This document shows positions 19,742-53,573 of a stretch of DNA of 64,000 bases, piece by piece. The position numbers and the translations under genes were made by a program. The notes beneath the pieces were generated by a model. It was not told the DNA's origin. It saw only the letters and a program-made list of their open reading frames with translations, and did no database searches. Source of the DNA: Siderastrea radians (Eukaryota > Cnidaria > Anthozoa > Scleractinia > Rhizangiidae); assembly GCA_964017195.1 (NCBI GenBank), contig OZ024895.1, positions 6,258,001-6,322,000 of the forward strand, given 5' to 3'. The stretch's first letter is position 1. Each line of letters begins with the position of its first letter.

Positions 19742-22126
19742 GTAATAATATTAACTAGTAACCAGTTCAGTTAAATTTGTTTTTATGGATGTTATCAGGA
19801 AATTTTCTAATTTATTTCTGCAGTTTTTGAATTTCTTTGAAACTACGTTGAATTCTTCAACAGGTCACGTAGTTTCTCCAGGTGCATTTAACCCAACAAA
19901 ACTATCAACAGATGAATGGTTAAAAGCAGCCAGTAGTTTTGGTGCAAAATATGCTGTACTTACACTGGATCATTTCAGTGGCTTTCTCCTGTGGCCAACA
20001 GAAACAAATTACAACTACTCGGTCAAGAACAGTAAATGGAGGAATAAAACAGGCGATGTGGCTTGGGAGTTCATGCAGTCTTGCGAGAAGTATGGCATTA
20101 AGCATGCCTTTTACTACAGTGTACATGAAAACTGGTACATGGATGTCAACAATTACAGGGCACCCACCCCAGAAGCACAAGCAATGTATGATCATGTTGT
20201 TGAACAGCACATGCGTGAACTGTTAGATCCAAAGTCAAAGTATTCGAACCCTTTCTTGTTTTGGTTTGATGCTGGTATTGTCCCTGGTGTGAGTCCAAAT
20301 GTTGGACCAATACTGCGCACCTTGGGTGGTAATAGTATCTGCATGCAGTGCCCAACCTTTGCTGGAAATCAAGGAGTACGTTGGGTTGGTGACGAGCAGG
20401 CTGTGGCTCCATTGCCTCTGTGGTATGCAGTGCCTGATGGACAATGTGATATGACTCACACAGGTACAACATGTTTGTTTCTTTGCTTGTGTATTGCTGA
20501 ATGAATAAATAATAATAATAATAATGCTAATAATAAATGTAATGCACAGACTTCCATGAAATGTTTGTTCATGCAAAAATTACTATTACATCACTAAGAA
20601 AATAACCAAATAAGAGAAATAAAACAGTTAGTCAAAGAGAAAAAGAACATTTTGTTTATTTAAAACGAAGACTACTTGAGTGAGGTCTTCATTTAAGTTG
20701 TGATTGAGCAGGAATTCCTGGCACCAAACAGTAGCATGTTCAAAAGATTAGGAGCAGCTATCATTAAATGTGCAGTTGCTAAGGGGTTTCTTTCATATTA
20801 AACTCAAATGGTGCAACAAGAGTTCCATGGCAGGCATGGTGCCAATTGTTAGTACGCTAGCAACACAACAGAAGTAATAAGATCACAGCGATATGACAGA
20901 TCATGAAGAAATTTAAATTAATGTGTGGCTCCAAAAAAATATCCATACTCCCCCCACGGAAGATTTTTGTTTTGTTCCCCCTCCCCCAAGAAATTTCAGT
21001 TTAGCTTCATACTTTGTTTCTAAAATTTTGGCTTTTCAGATCCCCCCTCCCACTAGGAATTTCCAGCGACCTTCCATGGGGTGGGTTTGGATTTATTCTG
21101 GAGCTACACAATGTTTTTTTCACTAGCAGCCAGTGAAGCAAGACATTATATTAATTATACAAACCACATTAGTACTAACTATAATCAAAGTACCACCCTA
21201 CATGGTTCCACAACGTTTCAAAGCTAAAATTGGGCAGACTTTGAGAACTTTTTGATGGCTTCCATTTCTGAACTCAACAATAGAATCCAAGTGCTTTAAG
21301 AGAAGTAGTCGCAAGTGTTAACACTCACAGTTGTCAAGAAGTAGTCAAAAACTTTGTGCGAACAACAACAGTATGATATATATAGCATTAGCTAATATTA
21401 TTTTGTTGTGAACATCAAATTTCCTTGGGCAGCCTATTACACGATAGTGCCTCCCACAGAAGAACTGTATTATTTAATTGTAAGAGTAATGTATATGTTC
21501 TGATTACAGGGGACCCACTAGGGAAGCAGTTTTGCCCTCCCTTCTGTGACACTGTCATACGGGAACATTACTGGTTCTGGAAACCAAACACAACAAGTAG
21601 AGTGAAAAAAGTCAGCACACTCATCAGCGAGTACTTGACGAGTGTGGGAAGAGGGTGCCACATGATTTTGAACTTAAACCCAGATCCTTATGGTTTGGTC
21701 GAAGACGAGGACATACAAGCCTACAAGGGGTTTGGTGAAGCTGTTAATCTGCTGTACAGAGATTTGGTGATTACAGACAAGAATCCAGAACTCAAAGTCG
21801 GAGTTGAGACCGTATGGAGTTTGGAAGAACTCTATAGCATGGGGAAGGGGTCAGTGGTAATCATGGAAGACATTGCAGAGTTTGGACAGCTTGTTGCGGC
21901 ATACCAGCTGCGGTTCAAGACTTTGCATGGATGGCTTAATTACCCTGAACAAGGAAGTACTATAGGACACAAGAGGATTCATCCATTCCCTGAAGAGTTT
22001 AGTGGCGAGATCATTTCAGCTATTAGCTTGAACATCACAAAGTTGGTTACAGATGATACGTCCATCATGATCCGTGAAGTTTCTGTTTATGACTGGACTG
22101 AGGCAGCAGGAAAAGGATACGTTTGA
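19418..22126 (+). CDS. GH29 alpha-L-fucosidase-like protein, copy B
   Basis: Three exons: 19418-19580, 19864-20463 and 21510-22126, GT/AG borders, phase 1 introns; 459 aa. The start was chosen by homology to copy A; an in-frame upstream extension begins at 19361. The N-terminus (MSWFIVMIISCFATTARC) is a signal peptide. Landmarks match copy A: IGASIHF, LLWPTETNYNYSV, a candidate nucleophile Asp at residue 190, PPFCDTVIREHYWFWK and VGRGCHMILNL. Two differences lie at the active site: the usual KHHDGF reads DHFSGF, and the nucleophile context is WFDAGIV where copy A has WFDGGID, so the Gly after the nucleophile is lost. Introns are short (283 and 1,046 bp). It is the inverted partner of copy A and converges on PCCB, whose stop lies 2.6 kb downstream. 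AATAAA occurs at 22668-22673. Family is firm; catalysis is uncertain. Confidence 0.88.
19697..19743. repeat. (AAT)n microsatellite in copy B intron 1
   Basis: About fifteen AAT units within the 283-bp first intron. Confidence 0.9.
20922..21110. mobile_element. GTAGTTCC-family MITE, copy 1
   Basis: It has inverted ends of TGTGTGGCTCC and GGAGCTACACA, followed inward by AAATATCCATACTCCCCCC. The same structure occurs at 25828-25986, 52785-52977 and 60514-60683. It sits in intron 2 of fucosidase copy B. Confidence 0.75.
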
Positions 22127-24360
22127 AGCAATCTGCCAATTAAATGTCACAGTCTTGCGTTGTGTTCTAGCTGCAACAGGAGCCCATTTAACAAGCTTTG
22201 GATGATTGTGCTGTGTTGTAGTATATACCAAACCAGCAGATAGTGTTTTTTCGTGAGTTCTGATTGGCTACTCAAGCTCAGTATAGCATCTGCTATTCAT
22301 CCCCTGGCATTTTTCTGGATTTTAGCGGGTGCAAGTTTTCCCTCATTTCTCAGAAATTATTTGGTATTGGCTATCCACTGGTTTGGTTTATACTAAATCA
22401 ATTATTCACCTTGGCGTCAGTGAAGAATGATGCAAGTTACATGGCAATACATTGTGTATAACAGAATAACTGCAGTAAAACTGCTGCAGATGCTGACAAG
22501 ATCAGAGCCAAGTAGAATTTTGACATGCAAGTACCAGTAAATGAATTTTCGTCTCTTTGGGACAAGGCAATCTCTCTGCTATGAAGAATTACTAGTAAAA
22601 GACAGATATCTAAGTAATTTTGATATGAGTGGTAATGTAATATTTTGCAAAAATGTGAATGAAAAGAAATAAATGTCATCAAATTTGTTACTTGAAAAAT
22701 GCCATAGTTTTCGACTGAATATTTCACCAGATGGGCCAAGACTCTGTGTGCAGGAGTTCTGTAAATGTATTCTTTTTTTGGTGGCTGTGACCATAAATGA
22801 ATTGTTAGGGCCTGGCAAAACTAGGAAAGATTGCTGCAGATTTTCCCAGTTTAGCTGAGCACATGTTGCAGTAGCAAAGCACATGTTGCAGTAGCAAATT
22901 TTACGTCTTGGAAGCAAGGAAATGTTTCTGAATCAAGTCAAAAACATTTTTGCTATACAGATGCAAATTTTGCTTCCGAAACGTGTTTCCCAGGCCAGGC
23001 CCTTAAATTAAGCACAAGCTAGTGCAAAAGGTGGTACAAATTCATAGGCCTCGCCATACAGTGGAAAATTGCAGACAAGTTAGACTTCATGGAACTACTA
23101 AATTGCACTGGACTATCTCTTAAATTATGTAAGGAATGTCGCACAGTAACACAACATACATAATACTTTAGTTAAACACGGAAATACTGATTTTTTACTG
23201 TTCTAGTGTTCATTAAACAGCTAATGTTCCATATGAAAAAATAAAATGTGCAAGTTACCAACTGTGTGTAGTGCTGCACCCCTGACAAAAAGGAAAATCG
23301 ATTGGAGATTGAGTGACTCAAGAAAATCATTATGGGAATCAAGCACTGAATACATTTGAGCAACTTAACCTTGGACATCCCCCCTTGATCACTTCTTTGA
23401 TTTAGAAAAAAGCTTGAACTTCGTATAATTTTATGCCAAAGATTATTGTTCAATGCACAGTGGCCGTTTAGCCTGCACAGTGGCGGTTTTGAAACATACT
23501 GGGTGTGCAATGGCTATTTCATAACAGACCACCATTTTGAACCAAGGCAACTCAAGGCTTGGAGAATGACAGCTAAACTGTTTAAGAGGTTGGCTTTGAA
23601 AATCATTTTTAAACCTTGGAAAATCCTGAGGGATGCAGAATTTTACCAGTACTTTGTTTCTTAATTCAACCAGTTAGGTGAACGTTTCTGGAAAAGTATC
23701 GTTATCAAGAAACTGCTACAAATGCAGACAATTAACTCATTAATTTTTATTCATTCTCTCACACTAACATTTGTAGTACCTTTTTCTTCACATACAAAAA
23801 TCTGCTTAATCTTCAGAGTCACAAGATCCACATGTTTTCTACAAATCTTGGTAGAATTTGGTTTTATCAATATAGTTTTTAGTATAATGATCAGGTTAAC
23901 ATACAACTGTCTCAGTCACTCTTTAACCTGACAGGCATAGCTGGGTTTATACTCAGTCTTAGTGAAAATAAAAAGAGATTTATATTATTTCAATGTTTCC
24001 TTTACAGAATACATGTGCTTTACTTTTACCTCTTTAGGACAGAAGAACGTTTTAGTGTCCTATTAGGCAGAATACCAACTTAATCCACCTCCAAAAGATA
24101 TGCATTTACACTCATGTTTAATTCAAGAACAAAAGGAAACTATCTGTTCTCTATACTGGAAAGGGTGACTATCGGCTATAAATTAACAGAACAATGACCT
24201 TTCAGTTTTCTCTTACCAGTGACGTCTTTTTCATTCTTTTTTAAAAGTTCATAATGCAAAACAACACTGACTTTAAAGGGTAAACACTGCCAAATTATTT
24301 GACCTTTTTCATTGTTCAAAATAAATGCAGTCGAAAGACTGCCTAGGTCTAGTTATTGCT

Positions 24361-24425
24361 TAGCCTGTGAACAGCCAGCCACTCTCTGATTTTTCTTGAA
24401 GAGATGGATGGCTGTACACGGGCTA
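24361..24425. repeat. Short inverted repeat TAGCCTGTGNACAGCC
   Basis: TAGCCTGTGAACAGCC and its near complement GGCTGTACACGGGCTA flank a 33-base centre, giving a tiny MITE-like structure. Confidence 0.6.
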
Positions 24426-24476
24426 GTCATCGCTCTTTTGGATTTTAAATGACATACTTTATCTGACCTTACAGTA

Positions 24477-24492
24477 TTTATTGTAGTTTATT
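24477..24492 (-). promoter_or_regulatory. Candidate polyadenylation signals of PCCB
   Basis: Two AATAAA hexamers on the minus strand (24482-24477 and 24492-24487) lie about 270-290 bases past the PCCB stop codon. Confidence 0.45.
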
Positions 24493-24763
24493 ATTTGCTC
24501 AATATGTGCCACTCTCTCCCTCCCTCCAGCAGGCCTGGCTACTTGGTTCTTGCTGCCCCGCCTCTCCTATCACCTTGCCTACCACTACAAAGAGGGTTAA
24601 GTATGATAGTCTATTTTAGAGTTAACAAGTTTAATACCCAGACATTGCCGACCCCAGACTGTTGAATATAGGTTAAACTGACAAAACAACTTTGGCAAAA
24701 CCACATTTAGTTAAGCTTAAAGCTACTACACTGTTTAGAAGTTTTTGGTCATGGATGTCCATT

Positions 24764-47306
<22,543 letters not shown>

Positions 47307-47740
47307 TCTTCCTTCGTGTGGTGGTGTTGTATACTAACTAGGGTAGGGTAAGTAAAATTAAAAACTGGAAGAAAATTAATTAGATTTTCTACCCAGATAA
47401 TATTTTCGTGTGTTGAATATTTATTTATACCCAATAATGTTTAACACAAAAAAGAATTCATATTTCCTTGAACGAGGAAGCGTATTAATCAGACACTGAT
47501 AAAGACGTAGAACCCCCTCCCGCACAGAAAAATTATTTGTCTAAGTTGCGCACGTGCATCGAAACATGCCGTCAGGCATGCTCAGTTTAGCTTCTCACCA
47601 CTGGCTCTAAAGAACGAGGGTTCAGCGAATTATTAAAATACAATCGGGTGAAATGAGCTGAAAATTTGGAAATTAGCAATTTTAATACGTCTTTTACAAT
47701 CGTTCTAGCAGCAAAAGGACGCGTTCTAAACTTCGTTAAA
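47307..47740. promoter_or_regulatory. Shared divergent promoter region of PCCB and MSL2
   Basis: Only 434 bases separate the PCCB start codon (minus strand) and the MSL2 start codon (plus strand), so both promoters and 5' UTRs must fit here unless upstream non-coding exons exist. It contains GCGCACGTGC (47548-47557), a CACGTG E-box within an NRF1-like context, and a CATGCC...GGCATG palindrome. No transposon or microsatellite interrupts it, unlike nearly all other non-coding DNA in the window. No convincing TATA box. Confidence 0.75.
47562..47583. promoter_or_regulatory. p53-family response-element-like palindrome
   Basis: AAACATGCCG, a two-base spacer TC, then AGGCATGCTC. The second half matches RRRCWWGYYY perfectly and the first misses only its last base, so 19 of 20 positions fit. 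It sits near the middle of the PCCB/MSL2 promoter. Recognition by a p53/p63 homologue is an inference from the consensus. Confidence 0.4.
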
Positions 47741-48925
47741 ATGAACGCTACAACGCTATATGTCGAAGCTTGCAAATGTATGCTTTCTCTTGAAAATGGC
47801 AGCCAAGCTGTTTGGGATCAACTTTTCCATCTGCTACCAAAACTTCGCCAAGCTCTGTCATGTCGGGTTTGCCGCCGCCTGTGTATCGATCCTCACGGAT
47901 CTCACAGTTGCGAGCATCATGTCTGCAAAGGATGCCTTCGGAAAAAGCGATCCTTGAACCCTGGATGTCGATGGTGCACAAATCTGGAAAAGTTAACTGA
48001 GGACAAGCAAACTCGAATTGTGCTGGCTTGTTATCAGAAGCTTTGTGAATACATCGCTCAAAACGCACCGGGCGTTCAAAGGCTCGCAATCGCCACTCAA
48101 AATGGCGAATACAACAAAACATTGGCGATCATTCAGGAAGCTGTCACAAGTCCGATCTCACTCGTTCACTGTCAAAACCAGCAGTCACAACAGGTACCGG
48201 TTAATTGCCCGGCCGGGGAATCAAATTCCGCGATTTCCAGTTCGAGCGGGTCCGGGAATTTTAACATGGCGTCCAAGTCACGTGACGTTACGGAGGCGAA
48301 ACTTCCGCCGGAAATACAAGTTTTGGCGTCCCCCAAACTTAATGTGGCCAAACTTTTGGCTCCACAACCAACGGAAAATGGAAATCAAATGCAGAAAAAG
48401 AAGAAAAGGAAGCCATTCAAAGGGACTTACTACAACTATGGAAAAAAGAAAAAAACTGCTGTTAGGCTTTCAGTGAGTGCACCTAATCTTTCTTGTAGCA
48501 CCGAGATGACAAGCATAGTTGAAATGGACATGGATTCCTTGCATTTTGCAACCAGCAACTGTCAACAAGAAAATGCAAATGAAAAAGAAGAAGAAAACAA
48601 AGAGATCCTAGTTGTCGATAGTCCAGATCAACCAGAACTAAAACCAGAGCTGCAAAAAGAACCGACAGTTATAACTCCACCTGGAAAAAAGAAAAGAAGC
48701 AGAGGTAAGTTGAAGAGGTGTTCATGTGGGATGACATCCAAGCTGCAGAGTAAGAGGTGTATGAGCACTCGATGCCCATGCTTCAGCGATAAAGGTTCGT
48801 GTGATTGTTGCCCTTGTTTAAATTGCGGCAATCCTTTTAACAATAACAATGACAAGTTATTGCCAGATGAGGGTTATAAACTGCGGTTTGTTGATGAGAA
48901 GAACATGCTGACTTCAAAGGAGTGA
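47741..48925 (+). CDS. MSL2: MSL2-type E3 ubiquitin ligase (MSL complex)
   Basis: Intronless coding region of 394 aa. The start is the first in-frame ATG and gives MNATTLYVEA, similar to the human N-terminus. MSL2 is the RING E3 of the male-specific-lethal chromatin complex; with MSL1 it ubiquitinates histone H2B, and the complex acetylates H4K16. Visible here: a RING finger with C41, C44, C57, H59, C62, C65, C76 and C79 (C3HC4), a conserved helix after it (KLCEYI), a long low-complexity basic middle region, and near residues 327-362 the cysteine-rich CXC domain (RCSCG, RCPCFSDKGSCDCC, CLNCGNP) that binds DNA in MSL2. It is shorter than human MSL2 (about 577 aa), mainly in the linker. Divergent from PCCB. 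Very likely orthologous, given domains in order and gene neighbours. Confidence 0.93.
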   Translation: MNATTLYVEACKCMLSLENGSQAVWDQLFHLLPKLRQALSCRVCRRLCIDPHGSHSCEHHVCKGCLRKKRSLNPGCRWCTNLEKLTEDKQTRIVLACYQKLCEYIAQNAPGVQRLAIATQNGEYNKTLAIIQEAVTSPISLVHCQNQQSQQVPVNCPAGESNSAISSSSGSGNFNMASKSRDVTEAKLPPEIQVLASPKLNVAKLLAPQPTENGNQMQKKKKRKPFKGTYYNYGKKKKTAVRLSVSAPNLSCSTEMTSIVEMDMDSLHFATSNCQQENANEKEEENKEILVVDSPDQPELKPELQKEPTVITPPGKKKRSRGKLKRCSCGMTSKLQSKRCMSTRCPCFSDKGSCDCCPCLNCGNPFNNNNDKLLPDEGYKLRFVDEKNMLTSKE

Positions 48926-49691
48926 AAGATCAGCAGCATCTGCTGCTATTGTTGAAGTTTGATTCATTGCAGTCCAGAATCATTAAGGATAAAGGACGAC
49001 TTCGCACTAAGTGCATTAATTATAACAAATTAGTGGCATCTCTGAAGAAGACTAGATCAACAAGCATTGTCTTCTTTCATTGCCACGTTTTATCCTGTAT
49101 TTATTGGAAAACAGCCCATCTTTCCTTAACTTGGTGGTAAAACTGTAGTCTATGAGAAGTTCATGTACATATCAAAGATGTAAATAGGATGTTCTCTACA
49201 AATATATTTGTGAAAGCATTACACAACCAGCTACTTTGTCCCCTTGAAAAGAAAATGCTACTACTTTTAAGGTGTTGCCATAGTTGCAACTTTACCCTTC
49301 TGGAAGTATCTTCATCCCAGAATTCACAGTGCTGTGAAACAGATAACTGAACCTGGATCAGATTTTCTATCTGAGAGGTACACTGTATATTGTGTGAATT
49401 TCAGATACTGAAGGATGCTATTCTGTTGTTTCACTGTCATGGCTTGACTTGTTGGACTACATCTGAGCATCATAGTTACTTTTTATTAGTAGTGAAATGC
49501 CTTTACTGCTGGAGTATCAAACAACGAATAGTCACAAGATGTATATGGCTTCTCGAGTCATCCTAGATTCTCAAGCCCTTTTTATATTCCATCAAGATCT
49601 TTTTAAGGGCGTATCATACATCAGTTTGGATGGCAAGGACAGAAAAACCGAAAATGAAGATGCAAGAGCAATCTGAGTAGTCTGGATGTAA

Positions 49692-50073
49692 GGGACCAGT
49701 CATTGTTATCTTATCACCAGGTTGGGGGGGGAGCAGAGGATTTGGGGGGGGCACTTAAGTTTGGGGAAGTAAGAGAGGGGTTCTCTCAGGAAGCACTGAG
49801 TAAATGGTGGGCATGTATGAAAAATGCGACATTGATCCATCTTAACGTTTCTTTTTTGTTTAGCTGATTGTTAATCTCACTTAACATACAATCATTAAGG
49901 GTCAGTCAATTTTAACAGTTACATTAATAATCTAATTCTAGCAAACCAACCATACCAAAAAAGAAACCAAAAACACAGCCATTGCTTGAGGGGGAATCAG
50001 ATACTAGAGACTAACTTAACCACAAAATCCTCTGCCCTGCCCCCCCACCAGGTGATAAATAATGACTGGTCCC
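49692..50073. mobile_element. Harbinger-like MITE with GGGACCAG ends
   Basis: Inverted ends GGGACCAGTCATT, then TTATCACCAGGTTGGGGG, bound 382 bases and are flanked by TAA at 49689-49691 and 50074-50076. Non-autonomous; downstream of MSL2. Confidence 0.78.
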
Positions 50074-50224
50074 TAAGTGACTTTTTTAGACCTTGCACTG
50101 CCATCATCCGGACAAAGGCAGTGCACATCATGCCATAGTTATAAATATGTGGTAGACTTCCTGACCTTGTGTGCATGTTGCCTTTATCACCTAATATTGT
50201 GCTTACTGTTGAGATCACTTGAGT

Positions 50225-50645
50225 GGTAAAACGGCCATTGGGAATTTGAACTGGCGGTGGCTCAATTCTTATCACATGGGTTTGAAAAAAATGGTCACAT
50301 GGGCTAAAAAAATTGTCGTGTCATTCGTGTTGTGAGACCCGCCGATCGGAAACCTTTTTTGCAAAGTGGTCATTACCTTTGCTTTTGTAAGAACACTTTG
50401 GTTAAGAAAATGTTTTTGTTCCCTCTGAACCCCACCAGCATTGAAATGTACTTTCAATGGGAAATCCAGATCCATGTTTTAGTCATTTTTCATTAGAAAC
50501 GATGAAAGCAACTCCGAAAGGAATAAAAAGCACATGGTGCAGAGTTTTACCTCACCTTGCACTTCTCATTGCGATCACGAGACATTTTTTAAAACCATGT
50601 TATAAAAATTGAGCTGCCAGTTCAAAGTCCCTATGGCATTTTTAC
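50225..50645. mobile_element. Long inverted-repeat MITE (TTGAACTGGC)
   Basis: The ends match in inverse over about 50 bases (GTAAAACGGCCATTGGGAAT and TTTGAACTGGCGGTGGCTCA), with about ten differences, around a non-coding centre. No clear duplication. Confidence 0.7.
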
Positions 50646-51416
50646 AACTCTAGTGATTTTGATAGTATTTAGGTCAGAGCTTTTAGAAAGAAGTGCATCT
50701 TGATAGCTGGGTGTCCTGTGGAATGCCAGTTTTGGGGATCCTGTGGAATTCCTGGCTTTCAAGAAATTCTTGGAAAATTAACCTATATGTGATTGCAATT
50801 TTTAGCAAACTTCTGTTTTACCTGACTAACATTATGGAATATTTTATAGTTCACACTGTTTGGTTCTTTTGTTCATAAAATGAATTTTATTAATAGTAAC
50901 TGTACTGTAATTATTTTCTTATCTAAGTACTGTTAAGAGCATCCATAAGACATCAAGCAGAATATTGTAACTGTCAGTTACATGTTAAACTAGAAACTTG
51001 GTTTAACTTTGTGTTTTTCTTTCAAGGGTTTGTTATTTATTGAACTTTACTGTCAAACTATATTAAACTACATACCACTTACAGGTGTACCTGTTCTTGA
51101 TTATAAGCATGTGTTAGATTATTCAGCCTACAGCATTGTTACAACAGTAAAGATAAATTTCCCAACCAAAGATAACTTAAAAACTGTATTTAAATATTGG
51201 ACACTAACCCTGAGTTAGCTTAACCCTGCAGAGCCGCGGCCAATTTTTTGCCAGTGAGCTGGGATCTCCATGTGATTTAGTCAGAGATGATCGTTTGAAA
51301 TTGTAAACAAACTGCAGAATCTCATTTTGTAGGTGTGGATCAAATTTGGTTTCATCCCTAAGAGGAACTGCATGCTTGACAAATAGCTGTATCGGTGCCA
51401 TTTTAATATCAAAGTA

Positions 51417-51592
51417 CAGTGGAACCTCGATTTAATGCACCTCTATATAGCGAAGCCCTCGGTATAACGAACGATATTTTTCAGCCCAGTAATAGTGTAA
51501 TGTATGGAAAAGAACCTCGATGTAACGAACCCTCGATATAACGAACCAACTTCCCCAGTCCCTTGGCACTTTGTTAAATCGAGGTTTCACTG
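51417..51592. mobile_element. pogo/Tigger-like MITE
   Basis: Inverted ends CAGTGGAACCTCGATTTAA and the complement of TTAAATCGAGGTTTCACTG are flanked by TA on both sides (51415-51416 and 51593-51594). They match the terminal sequence of pogo/Tigger-type Tc1/mariner elements as I remember it. The 176-bp body is non-coding and contains further CGATATAACGAAC repeats. Confidence 0.82.
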
Positions 51593-52159
51593 TAACAAAA
51601 CTTAAGGCAATTGAATTTAAGGCTTTTATAACTGATGAAAATGAAATAAAAACTTAAAATTATTGTCATGTAGTTTTCCTTTTTTGTGTGTTTAGTTGGT
51701 AACTTGAGGCCTGCGGTTCTACATCCTCATAAAATCACCCTTTGTGAGGCTTAAATTGCCAAAGTAAACACAGAAAGACAAAGAAAAAACATGGCAGTAA
51801 TTTTTAGTTTTTATTGCATTTTTGTCAGTTTTAAAAGCCATTGATAGGCCATTTCTGAGTTGTCTTGTGCCTCATTTTCAAAATGAGGCGTGGCATACAA
51901 CCTTTCACATGAAATTTAATGAGTTTCACTTGCATGTGACTGAGAACTCATTTTCATATGAAGGGCTGTGCACCAAGGCTCGCTTTGAAAAAGAGGTACG
52001 AGACAACTCGGAAATTGCCAATTTCTCTTTTAGTTTTGCCAATACAGACATCATAAATGCACAGCACACCACACAAAGAGGGGATGGCAAGCCTGTGGAG
52101 GTAGCAGTTCTCTTTGGCAAGTACCTCGTGTAATATTTTGATATTGCCAAAAGGTACCT

Positions 52160-52570
52160 CTATTTTTGACCCAGGGGGGGGTATCCGGATTTCTAGTGAC
52201 GGGGATGATCGAATGGGGGCAAAAATTAAAACCCAAAAAAATCCCTAGTGCTTCCAACAAAACCCAAAGAATCCCTAAACCAAAAATTAACCCCCACAAA
52301 ATCTCATGCCGAATTTCCAAGCCTTAAAATTTTCCAGAAAGGATTACATGATATAACACGAACTACGCAGTCAGCACTACCAAGAATCTTGAGATTGTTT
52401 TGAATACCCAAAAAAATCCCTAACTAAATTGAGCCACACACAAGAAAAATACTTGCCAAATTCTCCTACCCAAAAAAATCCCAGAATCGAAAATGTGAAA
52501 CCCCAAAAAAATCCTTCAATCATCCCCATCACTTGAAATCTGGAGTACCCCCCCCCCCTGGGATTTTTGA
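52160..52570. mobile_element. Inverted-repeat element with poly-G ends
   Basis: TTTTTGACCCAGGGGGGG and its approximate inverse, followed inward by ATTTCTAGTGACGGGGATGA, bound about 410 bases. The interior is a repetitive AAAAAAATCCCTA-type sequence. Confidence 0.65.
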
Positions 52571-52784
52571 CAGGCTCATTTTAGGACCCTAAGAGGAAAC
52601 AACTTTTCATGCCCAAAAAGGGCAATCACCCAGTCACCCCCTCCCACTGGGACTTTGTCAGGGGGGGGGGGGTCACAAAATCATAGTAGTGCTAGGTCCT
52701 GTTAATCATTAATTAAATCTACTACTTTTGAGTCCAGATGTGATGATCTGAGGTTGATGGTTTCTTCCAAAATATTTATGTTAC

Positions 52785-52977
52785 TTGTAGTTCCAGGAAA
52801 AATCCATACTCCCCACCTGGAAGGTCATCAAAAATTCCTAGGGGGAGGGGGTTCTTAAAAGCCAAAATTTTGAAGTATGAAGTATGAAGCTAAACTGGAA
52901 TTCTTTGGGGGAAGGGGGTGGGGGTCAAAACATAAAACCTTCCACGGAGGGAGTATGGATATTTTCTCAACTACACA
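52785..52977. mobile_element. GTAGTTCC-family MITE, copy 3
   Basis: TTGTAGTTCCAGGAAAAATC with an inverted counterpart ending ATTTTCTCAACTACACA, and inner CCATACTCCCC/GGGAGTATGG segments. Confidence 0.72.
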
Positions 52978-53193
52978 ATTCACCTTAGATCATGAGTTTT
53001 AGGTTGCCGTGCCTTAAATTGAAGGCAATTATTCCTAGAATTATTGGATTCGTATTCATGCACTCCATACAAAATTTATCGATTTGGTGACAATCCCTGA
53101 GTTTTCGTGACAGGGGGGGTGAATATTCATCATACAAAGTTTATAAACTGGAAGGACCACAGAGACAAGGCGTTGAGAGTTGCCGGATCTTAA

Positions 53194-53573
53194 AGGGACA
53201 CTGTCACCAATATCTAAATAACTTTGAAAAGCAAAAGGACATATTCTAATCAGCGGAAATCCAAAAACAACGGTTGAATTTCGTTTAAAATTACTCTACC
53301 AGTTCTCTGAGACTATAATTGAGTGTGTTTTGCTGCGGATCGCTAGGATGGATATGGTTGCAACTTGAAAACATCAGGCTGATGTTTTCAATTTTTCCCT
53401 TTGTTTTGTGGAAAAATTGCCAGTAACTATGGTTTGCTCTTCCTTTGAGAAAATCATTTGATTTCCTTTTCTTGACGTTCTAGGAGTATTCTGTGTACGT
53501 GAAAAAAGCATTTAATTTAAATTTCAGCACATTTTTCACCCCAAAACGTAAAAATCCCCGTGACAGTGTCCCT
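53194..53573. mobile_element. TTAA-flanked MITE (AGGGACACTGTCAC)
   Basis: Perfect inverted ends AGGGACACTGTCAC bound 380 bases and are flanked by TTAA at 53190-53193 and 53574-53577. Non-coding interior. It lies about 820 bases upstream of the PPP2R3 start codon. Confidence 0.85.

Larger units (their letters stand above)
22127..24763. other. Convergent intergenic region, fucosidase copy B to PCCB
   Basis: No coding exon is visible. It should contain both 3' UTRs. Apart from a small inverted repeat at 24361-24425 and the polyadenylation hexamers noted, I see only AT-rich sequence. Confidence 0.6.

Noticed and set aside
47666..47740. N-terminal extension of MSL2 by 25 codons
   Set aside because: The extension begins at TTG, not ATG; the first in-frame ATG at 47741 gives the N-terminus that matches human MSL2.
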